Positions 43,090 through 54,073 of a DNA stretch of 64,000 bases are shown here, in pieces (position 1 is the first letter of the stretch; the number at the start of each line of letters is the position of its first letter). The notes under the pieces were generated by a model that did not search any database, was not told the origin of the DNA, and saw only the letters and a list, made by a program, of their open reading frames with translations. This DNA comes from Phytophthora sp. 'mugwort' (taxonomy: Eukaryota; Oomycota; Peronosporomycetes; Peronosporales; Peronosporaceae): contig JAUCEF010000014.1 of the NCBI GenBank assembly GCA_033558025.1, positions 992,001 through 1,056,000 on the forward strand, in the 5' to 3' direction. Position numbers and translations under genes: made by a program.

Positions 43090-43547
43090 CGGTTGCGGGG
43101 CGCTCTGGACGAGCTCGTCGACGGAAGGTGGTGCTCCTGCTGCGTTTGCGTTTTATGCTTTCGATTGATTGCAATCTCTGACCCGTGCTGGTCGTGGAAT
43201 GACGGCGAGACGAGCCGCTTGCTGCAAGACAAGCTCGCCGACCCCACCATCACGCAGCCAGGAACGGCCGCCGTCGGCAAGATTGTAACGCCGCTGAAGG
43301 ACGGCGACTTGGAGCGGGCTTTCGGAGTGTCATCCCGCTATGCTTGCTCTCAATAGCGCGATCATGGCGCTTCGACAGGCCGCGGAGTGGGGGATGGGAT
43401 CTGCGCCGAAATGCTTACCGGCAGCTAATGCTTTCACTCCTGTTCGACCCGCACGAGCGCCAGATTCGACTGGAAAACATCTATCGGCTCGACAACTACC
43501 GTGTGCGCCGTAGCGGCATCAGTCAGATTAGATCGGTTTTCTGCTAA
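43090..43547 (+). pseudogene. Harbinger DDE_Tnp_4 transposase, C-terminal remnant
   Basis: A frame from about 43090 reads SWNDGETSRLLQDKLADPTI, then TPLKDGDLERA. A frameshift near 43330 leads to NSAIMALRQAAEWGMGSAPK and finally NIYRLDNYRVRRSGISQIRS before the stop at 43547. This is the order of the last third of oomycete Harbinger transposases. The stretch that should hold the last catalytic Asp (between TQPG and GKIVTPL) is shortened, so the active site is gone. Everything upstream, including the first Asp, is missing between here and the left end at 42843. Confidence 0.65.
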
Positions 43548-43597
43548 TCATTTGAATCTATTTCAGTTTTTAGCATCGGTTTCGATCGTAACGGCTT

Positions 43598-44777
43598 CTA
43601 CTTTTTGCGAAGGACGCTTACCATCATGGCCATAAGCATTTCATGACGCTGTGATTCCCTATCAGCTCTCTCCTGAGCGCGACGCTCTGCTTCCGCACGC
43701 GCGTTGCGACGTTGCTCCTCGCGCGCGTCTTTCTCCGCTCGATACTGCATCTCTCCTGCGTGAGAGCGCTCCTCGATCCATGCGAAGTGTCGCGGTAGCG
43801 TTGTGTCCGGTTCTCTCAACTCCTGGAGGATGGAGTCGATTTTGGCACGTTTCTTTGCTGTCTGTGACAGGGTGCATGTTGAAGCTGAAGAATTGCGCTT
43901 GAGCTGCTCGCTCATCACTGCGAGCTCTGATGGGCTCTTTCCGGTGCGAGGCGACCCTTTCAGAGTGTACGCTACAACATAGTACCGTACCGTAAAGTCA
44001 GACTCATATAGTAGCATTCATACCCAGTTTGTACTCTACGCATCAGTGGCATCTTGCTTGGCAGGCGTGAGTGCCGTGCTAAAGCGCGCGCTAGCAGTAG
44101 TAGCTGCAGGATCAGCTCCGTGATGTACCTCTGTGATGCTGCGGGGGGCGTTGTCGTCGATGCTACCCTCGCTCACCTCGGCATTGAGCTCGTTATTGCC
44201 GCTGCTGGCACTCAGATGTGCTTCTTCGTCATCACCGGCGGGTGGTCGCGACGATGCGCAGCTGGATTGCGTCGGGCCGTCGTGGCTCTCGACAACGTCG
44301 TCCAGCTCGTCGGCACCATGGCCAGCGCCGTCGTCGAACGAAGCGACGAACGTCGACGCCTCGAACTTGCGGTGGACAGCTTTGCGCGATCACGTCGGGC
44401 GGGCAGTTTAGATCGCTTGTTGATGCACAGACAGTATTGAATAGCTTAGTTTCAAAGTATGTGATGCAGTAACGATGTCGAACTAGGAACCTGTCGGTAT
44501 GCGAGTGTCTCTTTTAGGGCCATGAACTTGCGACGCAGCGACTCGGCGTCACGAGCAGTCCAATCGGAAGGACGATTGCGATTGAACGCCATCTGCACGT
44601 CCTCCCACTGCGCGCACCGAGAGGCAGTAGCTCCTGGACAATGCCAAGTAGCCCTACAAGGCGCAGCACATTGTAGTCAGTTATACGTACACGACGGCTG
44701 CACTCAAACGTCGTACTTCAAGTACGGATGATCTGGGCGGGCGTGAAGCCTCGGCCACGGCCAGCGTTCCGGCCCAT
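43598..44777 (-). pseudogene. SANT/Myb-like accessory gene of the second Harbinger element, frameshifted
   Basis: The ATG at 44775-44777 opens MGRNAGRGRGFTPAQIIRT. In shifting frames this continues with NVLRLVGLLGIVQELLPLG, then WEDVQMAFNRNRPSDWTARD and ESLRRKFMALKETL, a trihelix SANT/Myb-like domain. Next, an acidic Ser-rich linker (ASFDDGAGHGADELDDVVES) and a Lys/Arg/Glu-rich coiled coil (EAERRAQERADRESQRHE) end at 43598. At least three frameshifts or stops break it. The layout (N-terminal Myb-like domain, C-terminal coil, tail to tail with a DDE_Tnp_4 gene) repeats that of the element at 1228-3294. Confidence 0.6.
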
Positions 44778-45243
44778 GCTTGTCATACTGTATGAACACC
44801 GAGCTAGTTAGAACATAATTCGCCATCATAAAGCTTCAATGCGGTGTGCACCGTCAGATGATCCTCGCGAGGTGAAACTCGTTGTGAGGAGCAGCTCAGT
44901 AAGCAAACGGGTGGATCCCGTGCCTCCACACAGGCTGACACAATTTGCGGAGACGTATTTCAGTCTCCGCAGATTTGCGTCGCATTTGTGTCATGAATTG
45001 CGCTGGATTTGCGCCACACACATTTTTTGCTGTGAGTGATTTTTGGTAGTCCCAATGGTAGGGGCATAAAACTCTGAGTGTCAGCTAAACGATGCTATTT
45101 CCATTTTGAGAAACCAATAAGAAGAGACGATGCACCAGCAAAACGAAAATGTTCACGTACTTTTCTTAACTCTCCTCTGATCCGACCCAACGTGCCGCAC
45201 CTGTTCTACACGTTCACAAAAGCGACAACATCTGAGTCCGAAC

Positions 45244-47055
45244 CTACATGAACGGCCTGGGAGATGGAAATTGTTCGATCTCGATAGGCACAGTGTGCTC
45301 CTGGGCAACTGAGGCCGGCGTGTCGGATCCGGATTGCCGTTTGTTCTGCTTACGTGGTTGTTTCCTGCTTCGTACTGCATTCATTCCGCGAGCTTGCCGC
45401 TTTGCTTCTTTTTTCAGGACGGCCACCTTCTTGCGCTCCACTGCTTCGGCGCGTTTCCGAGCTCTTTCGGCTGCTTTTAAAAGCTTTCGGGATTCGAGCT
45501 CCAACTTCTTACTGCGCAAGTCTTCCGCTCGCATGAGTGCATTTCCAGCAGCCTCTTTCTTTGCGCGTTCTTTTTCTTCTTCTTCAGCCATGCAGTCTTC
45601 ATGTGTTAGCAAACGCTTTGCTCCCAATTTGATTAGCGTCTTTGTTGGAGATCGACGCTTGATGGTTGCAGTTGGGTTGAGGTCCCGCATCACAATAGTG
45701 TAGGTTCGAAACCCGGGGACGTCAATTCCATTCTCAATCGCTTCAGGCTACGTTCGTCAATTTTACGTAATGCAAGAGGATCACGGACAACAATAAAGCG
45801 TGAATATGGCGCCTCGAGCATCGTGCCCTTCGCACATATATTACCAATCGTAGAAAGAGGCCTATTTAAATCAACCGGCCATATACCTGTTGATTTCCAT
45901 GATTCCGTAATATTCTTCGGCGTAAATGCTTTCATGAGTGCGTCTCCAATTACCTCCGATCGACAATGCTAAACCAGGATCTGCCCCTGATACATTTCTG
46001 CCCAGGTCGCAATTTTGTCCCGCCACGATGATTTGAACAATCGGAAGCAGCCCGCGTCTAGCGGCTGAAGAATGTGGGTAATGTGTGTATGTGTGGGGGG
46101 GGAAGCTTAGCAATTGAATCCCATTAGCAATGCATTTTCGTCGAACAGTAAGACCGACATGGGAAGCGTGATTGTCCAAAATGAGTAGCACTGGTCGGGT
46201 AGGTGGAATATGCCGGACAAAATGGTCGATTCAATTTTCGAAGGACTCACTGTCGATGAACGCGCTGCTCGTAACAGTTCCAACGCCACCATTAGGAGAG
46301 CCGTCCATAAAGTCCGATGGAAAGTCGACGCCCTTGAACACGAACAGAGGTGGAATCCCAGCGCCTGTTGCACTCACAGCTAGGAGGCAAGTTGTGTTTT
46401 CTCTGTCTGGATCGCGACAGACAGCGACCATCTTAACCCCCTTCTTGGTGATCACCTTCTTGGGTGTACCACCTTGAGTATCAACACCAGTTTCGTCGCA
46501 ATTGTAGATCTGGGCTGGATCTAAAGAATGTCTCTTTAGAAAGTCGATGTATTCTTTAAAGAAGTACTCAATCTCGGTCTTGTCAGCCGCGTTCACCCGC
46601 ATGCTATCCAAAATCCTGGCCTTCCTCACGGTTAATACATCTGAGTGATGTTTTAAAAATAGAGAAACCCACTTGTCGGACGGACCACGATCACCAAATT
46701 GGTGTGGTCGGCCGTCACTAATTATATCGAGGACCATCGTCTTCAAATTAAAGCGTACGGCTGGAAATCCACGTCGGGACCGGTCGAGGAGGCCTTGTAC
46801 TAATTCATCTTCTTCGACCACGGTAAGCGCATGTGAACGGCCTGGAGCGACTCCAACGTCTTGCCCATCGATATATCGTTTGATGGTGCGGGCTGGAACG
46901 CTATATACACGCTCTGCAGCGCGCATAGACAAATGGCCATGTCCTTGCGTGCGTACAGCAGCCGCGGCGGCTTCCAAGCCAGCGGATGTCCATGCAGTGT
47001 AACATCTAGGAGGCTTGCTAGAGTCGTCCGTGGTATCTGGTTCGTGTTGGGCCAT
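45244..47055 (-). pseudogene. pogo-like DDE transposase, nearly intact core
   Basis: An uninterrupted 274-codon frame from the ATG at 47055 has an N-terminal helix-turn-helix (LSMRAAERVYSVPARTIKRY), a second DNA-binding part (SDKWVSLFLKHHSDVLTVRK) and the first catalytic Asp in YNCDETGV. One TGA at 46231-46233 interrupts the chain, which resumes in the same frame with PVLLILDNHASHVG (second Asp). A small insertion near 46080 shifts to the frame of HILQPLDAGCFRLFKSSW (third Asp), then one TAG, KNITESWKSTGIWPVDLNRP, and after a further frame change near 45700 a long Lys/Glu/Arg coiled tail to 45244. All three catalytic Asp are present. The gene follows the second Harbinger-like element. I could not find its terminal repeats. 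Confidence 0.75.
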
Positions 47056-47243
47056 AGGAAGGTTGTGATATAATGATGCATTCGTTGGTTATAACTCAAA
47101 TCCTGCCTAAAACGATAGTGCGGCATGTTTGATCGTCGTACCCTTACGTCGATACACAAGAATAAAGTTAAGCTGAAAGCACTTGGCCGAGGGGAATGAC
47201 CGCGCTAGCTGTCCATCGCTCGACGTGATACGCTGGAAAATAC

Positions 47244-47288
47244 AGTTATTAAAACGCCAGCACAGGATATGCTGGCGTTTTAATAACT
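47244..47288. repeat. Perfect 19-bp inverted repeat
   Basis: AGTTATTAAAACGCCAGCA (47244-47262), seven spacer bases, then the exact complement (47270-47288). It lies about 190 bases upstream of the pogo-like transposase start and is preceded by TAC, so the left arm reads TA-CAGTTATT, like a pogo-type end. It may be a short MITE-like palindrome or a recombined transposon end. Confidence 0.75.
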
Positions 47289-48670
47289 ATTTGTTGACCT
47301 TTTCCCCCGCGCGCGAGCTTTGAATAAAGTCCAAGCACTATCGAGATATAGGCACTGTGTATATTGGTGGACGAATTGGTCGGCGTCCGATGCGAGGCAA
47401 GTTTACTTCTCTTTTTCTCAGATTCGCTTGCTTGAGAGTCAGTTCCAGTACGTCCTCGAGCGCATCAATGTCGGCTCTGTTCAACGAAGTGTCAAGATTT
47501 ATGCAGCAATTACCCGGTTAAAGGTCAGCCCGCACTGATACGAGCTCGTCCATCATGCCGGTGACGCTGATATTAATGTAGACACGTCAGAGGAGATCTT
47601 GAGATGCTGGAGGACTATGAGGAATATCCTTGTGTTTTGCTTTCAATGGGTTTGGGAGAAGTGAGAGCCATTTCCAACGTGCGCTTGGGGAGGTTGATGA
47701 ACAATGAGACCTCTTTGAGCATCCGAACGGATCGACAACAGAACGCTCCTGCCAGAGTTTAGGCATCTGTTCGAGCATTCAGCCAAATCAAGTTTTTCGC
47801 CTATCCACTCTACTTCTGGCGCAAATTGCTTTTCGAAACCAACAAATACTTGTACGGGGTTACATAAAAGATCAAGACGACAACGTCGTTTACACTCATC
47901 AGGCTGATAACCTTTTTATCGCGTACTCGTGACCTTGAAAGACAAGGGTAGTATTCAAACTACTGGAGCCACAAGCTGATGACATTGTATTTAGAGGGAG
48001 CTCCACTTCTTTGAATATCGTGACGTTTTTCAGCCGTACAAAATACTGCGACGCTGCTCTAGTTTCAACGCGGTACAGACGACGCTCGAGTAGGATGACG
48101 TTGCAGCATCAAAACTCTTCTCGACTTGCTGAAAAGTACTGACGGCCTACCGTTGAGGTGGGGGGAGTGGGGGGAGGAAGAGGGGGGGGGGGGGGGGCAC
48201 AGGACGAATCCCGCTTGGCATGCCGATCTTGTCAAGGACGGCATTGATCTCGTTCAACCCTATGTAGCCCACCGAAAAGCCCTCTCCGTTATCCGATGTT
48301 CGACTAATTGGATTGCACTCAGCTACCAATTACACTGCAATTGGTGCGATGTCGCTGACTGCCTTAACAAAGTACCACTCCATTCCAGAATTTGAGGTCT
48401 CTAGGCTTTTTTTCTATTGTTCCTGAATAAGAGGTCTCTTAATTAGACTTAATCTAACTACAGTGTGCTGGACGGGGGTGAAGCCGCGGCGATAGCGGTT
48501 ATTGTCGGTGGGCAAGAAACACGAACGGGGAGTCTTCCCTCCCACTCAAACCGGCGGTCGATTGGATGCTCTGCAGCGGCTCAAGCTGCTGACTGTGGTC
48601 CCGGTGTCTGCGGCCACTATAGTGCATCCGAGATGTAGCTCGGTAGACGCCGGACTATCGCCATTCTAGC
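47289..48670. other. Gene-free stretch with a long G-run
   Basis: No gene is supported. From about 48161 to 48199 the plus strand is almost pure G and A, with G-runs of 5, 6 and 17 or so. Short frames on either side have no domain. Confidence 0.45.
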
Positions 48671-48845
48671 TCAGCACGCTTCTAAACGCGACGCACAGTA
48701 TTGGGGTGGAAGCCGAAAAGCATGGCAACCTCTGCCTTTGCACCCTAGCGTGGTGCATCTCCATTTAGTCAGCAAAGCTTGCACTACCTGGTGACGCTCG
48801 CGATCCGACAAGTTCCTAGTACGCCGATACGACGAAGGGTGCCTG
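48671..48845 (-). pseudogene. Possible mariner-like transposase N-terminal scrap
   Basis: On the minus strand RTRNLSDRERHQVVQALLTK resembles the start of the helix-turn-helix in oomycete mariner-type transposases (L-[ST]-x-E/D-R-x-x-[IV]-x-x-A-L-L). The following bases carry a shifted frame and stops. The upstream frame is a Thr/Pro-rich low-complexity stretch. Only about 20 residues support the call. Confidence 0.3.
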
Positions 48846-48857
48846 CGCCCGGCGGGC

Positions 48858-49150
48858 GTGGCTACGACCGCCAACATCACGCTCGCCACGGACGTTCCCG
48901 ACGTCATGGGAATAGCCGACATTGTTGTTCGGCCGAGCATGGACACGCCCGACAGCGTCATGTCCGGCAGCATCGTGGCCAGCGGCATCGTGGCCAGCGT
49001 CGTGGCCGTGGATGGCGGCGGCATCACGTCCGACAGCGTCGTGGCCAGCGTCATGACCGGCAACGCGGACGTCGGGGTCCGCGACAGGGCGGTCGTAGTG
49101 GGCGGCAGCGTCGACGTCGGGATCGGCGGCGTGGTGGTGGGCATCACAGC
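48858..49150. repeat. GC-rich degenerate short repeat tract
   Basis: Words such as GTCGTGGCCAGCGTC, GACAGCGTC and GGCATC recur irregularly, so that several frames on both strands stay open (Val/Ser/Gly on plus, Thr/Pro/Ala on minus). I read this as low-complexity repeat, not as a gene. Confidence 0.5.
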
Positions 49151-50466
49151 GACGAGCGGGCTAATCTCTGAAGGGGCACTTGGGATGAGGGGCGAAATGC
49201 TTAATGAGCTGTCCCTTCTGACAGCGAAAGTCCCCTGAGGCGGAGTAGTTTAGGGTGGGGGGGGGGGCTAGCAAATCGAATAGCAACACTTATCACGTCA
49301 CATAATCCTCGACGAAGCCAGATACTCTCGCGGCGACCACCTTCAGGATACCTCCATTACTATGACCGCAGCCTCCTGGTGTGATAGAGGTGTTGTCCAC
49401 TCGCTCTCAAATGCAGATCCACCAATTATTGCCCATGTCATACGGATGATTGAAAAAAGTCGAGCACATTCCTCGCCCCAATAGGCGTCGGAGAATACAA
49501 CAAGAATATGTAAGGAGTACACAGGTTATCAGATTTGTGGCAGGTTTGCTATTGCTGATGGCCACTCATACAAGAGATGACATAATAAACTTGCCCCAGG
49601 ATAGTTAATATCGCGAGATCGAACGCATACCTGACGCGGAGACCGGCAAACCCGACTCGACATAACAGGAAACGCCGCCGCATTATGGCTTTTGCCGCTG
49701 AGTAGAAAGGTACCCAACAGAATGGCGACCTTCTGTACAATTCACGGAGTTTGCTTACGCCGGGAAGTGCACGAAAACCCACCAACGCAATGGAGGTATC
49801 CGGGCCTGTTGGAATAAATTTCATCGTTTTTTGTTGGTCTAGCGAGTTGATCACAGTGAAATGCAATTTTCGGCGGGGCTCTGCTTTGGCCCAATGGTAG
49901 AAGGCGGCGACCGGTTATCGGTTCTGTCGGTGCAGATATGCCTGCTCCAATCCAAGCTCTTTGTAAGCTAAATATTTTTTTCTTGATAGTGCTTTAGACA
50001 GAAACGCAAGCATACGGGCAGATACAGGCCTTCTACCCGCGGCTGGCGCAACGATAACACTAAGGATTTGACCTAGCCGCCGGTGCTGTGGGGATGCTGG
50101 TCATCATGGTCAGGACGACGACGCCGATGCTTGCGGGTGCTACCGCAATTGCAAGTCAAGATAGTGGCGGATGGTCCACGGCGGTAGTGCTGCAGGTGCT
50201 ATACTGGGAGGGATGCACCCGCCATGACAGGCAAACAAGGCCTCGGCTAATGAGGCCATGAGGCCTGTTATTAGTGTCGAAAGCCTAAAAGACGACAACC
50301 GGCGTCAAAGGCATGACTCCCGATTATGGGATTGATATTTATCGATCCTTCACCCAGCAATATTATGACATTGAGCGCCTAGTATCGGGCCATCAATAAT
50401 GTCATCCGCAAGAAGCAAAGCACAAATAAGATCGTAGTGTGGAGAAATGGAAAGTCAGGTTGTTGA
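49151..50466. other. Gene-free stretch
   Basis: No supportable gene. A G-run sits at about 49256-49267. A minus-strand frame at 49549-49866 is open for 105 codons but shows no domain. Confidence 0.45.
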
Positions 50467-52167
50467 TTAACGCGTAGCCTCGTCGACAGTCTCTGTTGAC
50501 CAATACTCACTACTGTTGCGCAAGAAGAGCACCTGTTCCAGCGTCATCGGCTGTAAACCGTAGTGCTCTTGCCCGTAAGACGTCCGGTCGACAATAAAAC
50601 TCTCAACAATGTTTGGGATGGGCGAGATGATGCCAAGCACCTCATATTATGGCCCCGCCGCTGCAAAGCGGCGCCGTTTTCGAAGGCTCTCAGCGAATCA
50701 ACTTTCTTCGCTGTCGTCCCCCTCATGTGTAGCACTTTTTGTTTTCGTCAATGCGCTCGAGCGCTGCCTTCTCCGTCCTTGTCACATAGTGGCTTCCGTC
50801 ACGAAATCGTACACATCCCGACATGAAGTCGGGACTCCGCGCAAGGTCCTGCATCTCAAAAAGGTTAAATAAACCTGCATGTTATAAACTCGATATGCAG
50901 TTTAACAATGCATTCAATTCAATTTCTGAATGCATTGATTCAATTTCTGAATGCATTGTTAAACTGCATATCGGGTTTACTTGCGTAGTGCGGTTTTACG
51001 GCAATTTGGCCGTCAAACCACACACGCGCATCCAGCAAGAAACACTTGTACCTTAAAGACGAACCCGACATTTTTCTGGCCATTGGGCAGCGAAATCAGG
51101 CGCTTGGCGCAGCCGGAGCGGGGAGGACGTATACAAGCGCATCGTCCGTTGGTTCATGCTGTTCGAGCAACTTAAAATATCGATACACCATAGCGAAAGT
51201 AAAACTCCATCGTGTGTCATGTCTGATTACAGGACGAATCATGATCTTTAAGCTACACATACAGCCGCGCCAACGTAAAATAAAAGTTACGACAGTTAAC
51301 TACCACGATTCAACAGCAAGTATCTGAGCTTAGCCAGAATGCGAAGGCATATCATCAGGGCTGAACACACGCCTAATCGTATTTGTACTACTCCATATCA
51401 ATTTGAGCAGCCCTGCCGATCCGATGGCTGGCACATCCCACAAGAAGGACGCTCATGAGTGTGGTTGACCTAGAAATTATCACCCACAAAGCAGGCACTC
51501 ACCCACCTGCTCGCCGAAGTCATGGCATAGCATTCCAGCTAGGAAGTCGCAATGCCCGCGTGGCGAGAGGTCGTCGTCCGGCTCGTTCAGCAGGGGTTCC
51601 ATACAGAGGAGGGGGTGTCTTCCTGGCGCCGTCGACTGCGTAACAGGCAAAGATGGCGCCGAAATTCTCCGAGGCGTGGCTCTATCCGTCCAGTACGAGT
51701 CCAAATGGGTCCGGCACTTCAGCAGCGATGTAACGTTTGACAATTCGAGCAAGGCTTTCCATTGCCTGCAGAAGTGCCTCGACACAATTGGATCCAAATG
51801 TGAGTAGCTAAAAATCCAAATCAGTAGGATCACTAAAATGCATCCCATAGTCAAGTGAAATTAATTGGATCTTACCACCTCGCAGCTTGCTCTCGCAGAA
51901 GTGGAGCGGTAGATTGCTCTTGACGATCCAGTCGAGAAATAAATACACGTTCAGCACCGGCTGTCGAATCTAGTTGAGCATAGAGCAAGCCTCAGCTGTA
52001 GATGTATTCAGCATTACAGCTTTGTAGCCTGGATGATCACAATGAACATGCTGCATTAGATTCGAGTAGCCATTTCGAGTCTGCTTCCTAGCCGCGCCTA
52101 AACGACAGCAAAAGTACTCAGGATGGGTTGGTCGTTTTCGCCCGCGGCACGAACGGAAGTAGAGCAA
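50467..52167 (-). pseudogene. hAT transposase relic
   Basis: Read on minus through several frames: a BED-like zinc-finger region at about 52150-51980 (NGYSNLMQHVHCDHPGYKAV), then KSNLPLHFCESKL, then the RNase H-like core start (AEVPDPFGLVLDG) and LLCMEPLLNEPDDDLSPRGH near 51600, then LLVGCASHRIGRAAQ near 51430. After a gap come FAESLRKRRRFAAAGP and VLGIISPIPNIVESFIVDRT, and QPMTLEQVLFLRNSSEYWS before the TAA at 50467-50469. The last part matches the hAT C-terminal dimerisation domain. Stops and frameshifts are many. The middle (about 50830-51400) is lost or replaced, and a perfect foldback sits there at 50885-50979. Terminal repeats and an 8-bp duplication were not found. Confidence 0.6.
50885..50979. 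repeat. Foldback element with perfect 26-bp arms
   Basis: The arm at 50891-50916 (starting CGATATGCAGTTTAACAATG) is exactly complementary to 50948-50973. With one mismatch the pairing runs on five more bases outward (50885-50979). The 31-base centre contains a partial direct copy of the arm (TTCAATTTCTGAATGCATTG occurs twice). It lies within the hAT relic and looks like a small MITE or foldback insertion. Confidence 0.85.
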
Positions 52168-52688
52168 GGGGCTAGAACCATGGTAGTTTGAAATTGAAGA
52201 GGACTTGTTTGCGGATTGCTCAAATGAAAAAAATTACCACTTTGGTCGGTAGCTGCCTCAATGAACTGTTGGTGGGGGCATGGGATAACATTTTAATGAA
52301 TACGAAGATGCGTCCGATCAACTATTGAAGATGGTAGGCTAGCCAAACACATATAATGTTTTGACGGAACTAGGAAAATAAATGTATTTGTGATTTCAAA
52401 GAAATTCTTAAAAAACAACAAAGGGATAGGTCGTGCACCTTTCAGCTTTAGGACACAAATAGATGAAAAACAGTCCGAAGTATTATCTGCCATAAATGCA
52501 ACACAGCTAGAGTATTACCTCCGTGCGGCCACGGGAAATATTGCACGCTTGCAATCCGATACGCCCTACTCAGAAGCTATACCCCTCCAAAAAGCGATGA
52601 ATTTTTGATTTTTTTAATTCCCGCCCATTTCGCTCTCTCCCAGCCATCTGGCTATCCCGAACATTTCAAGAGCCGACTTCTTCGGGTC
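52168..52688. other. Gene-free stretch
   Basis: AT-rich, with only one 72-codon plus frame and no domain. It separates the hAT relic from the mariner-like scrap. Confidence 0.45.
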
Positions 52689-53100
52689 ATGGCGCAAGCG
52701 ACCGACGAGGAGCGACAAGCTGTATAGGAGACGATGCTCCTCCGCAGCAACCGCCGCGTACTCAAGCATGGGGACATCGTCTGGACTGCCGACCAGTTCC
52801 AGATGAGTCTCTCCACTGTCTCACACATTTGGAAGCGAGGTAAGAGCACGCTGGAGAGACGAGTGGACGGCGCAATACGGCGGACACGCTCAGCAAGATG
52901 TTTTCGATGATGCAGCTCGTCATGCGCTAGGTCATTAACAGTGAAGGCGCCAACGACTTCCCTCTCGGCCGCGTACCCAATGACAAGCTAATCCGCAGTG
53001 GCAGACTCCACATCTCGGTATCCTGTGACGCTTTAACGCTAGTCAACGCGCAGATGGCTATTGCAGCTCTGTCCGGGGTGTATTTACTTGATGGACAATC
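52689..53100 (+). pseudogene. mariner-like transposase N-terminal fragment
   Basis: From the ATG at 52689 the frame reads MAQATDEERQAV, one TAG, then ETMLLRSNRRVLKHGDIVWT and ADQFQMSLSTVSHIWKRG, which is a helix-turn-helix as in oomycete Tc1/mariner transposases. In another frame, about 52985-53090, SGRLHISVSCDALTLVNAQM resembles the second DNA-binding part. No catalytic core can be traced with confidence after 53100, though frames remain open to 53449. It is a broken fragment. Confidence 0.45.
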
Positions 53101-53445
53101 CCAACAAGCGCTACTTCAGGCACCTAATCCTGCAGGACGTTCTGCGGCAACACCAAACGCTCACCACTGCTTCACCCTGCGCCTACGAGTCTACCGATCG
53201 GGATCCTTTCTTTTGTTACTAGGCGGAACATGCACTCCTACAGCCTCAGCAGGACTACTAGTAATTGCAGTAATTGCAAACCCTCACAAACCTTATATCC
53301 GCCGAAAAAGGGCGGAACGCTGCGCATTGTTTTGGATCGTGCATTATTTTCCGCGCGGTGGTAGTAAGTACTACGTAGGATCTATCTGCCGTAAATACCT
53401 AGAGGCGTGGAGCACGACTTCCAAGCGCAAAATGGCAGCGAGCTG

Positions 53446-53990
53446 TTAGCTCTGTGACGGGAGCAAATGCAAGATTGGCGCAATGATGGGTACATTTGGC
53501 TTAGCACTCAGCTCTCGAGCTACAACGAGTTTGACGGTTTCTTCAAACTGAAAGAAATTCGCGTAGATGACTGTGGATTCACACGTTGGCGGCTGAGTCG
53601 ACAGCGAGACGTCTCTGACATCTGCATCCTTCATTGTCACCTTCCGAAGCAATGTGTAAGCGTCGGCATGCCTCCAAATATATTGCGTTCCGAGTGCGCA
53701 CAGCGTCCACGGACCTCGATCAAGACCTACGCACTTGATAATGGCGGCAGTAAGCGCAACCTGTAACAGGACGTTGCCAATGCCTGCCCCATGTCGAGTA
53801 ATATATCACGCTCGTTTAACGGTCCCAGCGCTGCAGTCATGCCCGCAACATCAGAAGATAAAATAGCTCTCTCTCCTGCATATTCTGCGTCCGTCGTGTT
53901 GGCAAATGTCATCAGCTCTATTTTCTTCGAAACCGAAGGAACAACCCTTGCCACTTCAGAACTCGCGACATTGTGGTGGAGTGGATCCAC
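53446..53990 (-). pseudogene. DOT1-like SAM-dependent methyltransferase fragment
   Basis: The minus strand reads GMTAALGPLNERDILLDMG, one frameshift near 53785, GIGNVLLQVALTAAIIKCVG with LDRG, then RKVTMKDADVRDVSLSTQ and STVIYANFFQFEETVKLV. A hydrophobic strand with D-x-G-x-G-x-G (SAM motif I), the acidic end of strand 2 (VGLDRG) and a V-I-Y-x-N-F-F-x-F strand are the order of DOT1-type methyltransferases, which modify histone H3 Lys79 in other eukaryotes. The left edge of the first exon reads TGATTTTCAG then TGGATCC, like a 3' splice site, so upstream exons once existed. They are now absent: an LTR-like block begins about 80 bases further on. I infer a host gene cut by retroelement insertion. 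Confidence 0.5.
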
Positions 53991-54073
53991 TGAAAATCAG
54001 TAGGATCCCAACTCACACGCACTGCGCCCAGACAACGACTAACGGAGGGGGTACTCCGGCGGCCGTGTAGTTG

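Larger units (their letters stand above)
42843..45053. mobile_element. Second two-gene Harbinger-like element with intact ends
   Basis: The ends are inverted repeats. The left starts GGGACTACCAAAAACCACTC at 42843, and the right is its complement at 45034-45053 with one mismatch. AAT flanks both sides (42840-42842 and 45054-45056), a 3-bp target duplication. Subterminal regions on both sides share ATGACACAAA and GCGCAAAT-type words. Inside are a plus-strand transposase remnant (43090-43547) and a minus-strand SANT/Myb-like gene (43598-44777) that converge, with stops about 50 bases apart. Length is 2211 bases. The transposase is missing its N-terminal and central parts, so this copy is an internally deleted derivative. 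It is a different subfamily from the 1228-3294 element (other ends and sequences). Confidence 0.8.

Noticed and set aside
44054..44440. A 128-codon plus frame
   Set aside because: It is antisense to the acidic linker and Myb-like part of the SANT-like pseudogene, which explains the openness.
47244..47288. Bacterial-type terminator hairpin
   Set aside because: The genes around it are eukaryotic, there is no U-run context, and the TA-CAG border fits a transposon end better.
48858..49238. A 126-codon plus frame rich in Val, Ser and Gly
   Set aside because: It arises from a degenerate GC-rich repeat that opens several frames on both strands.
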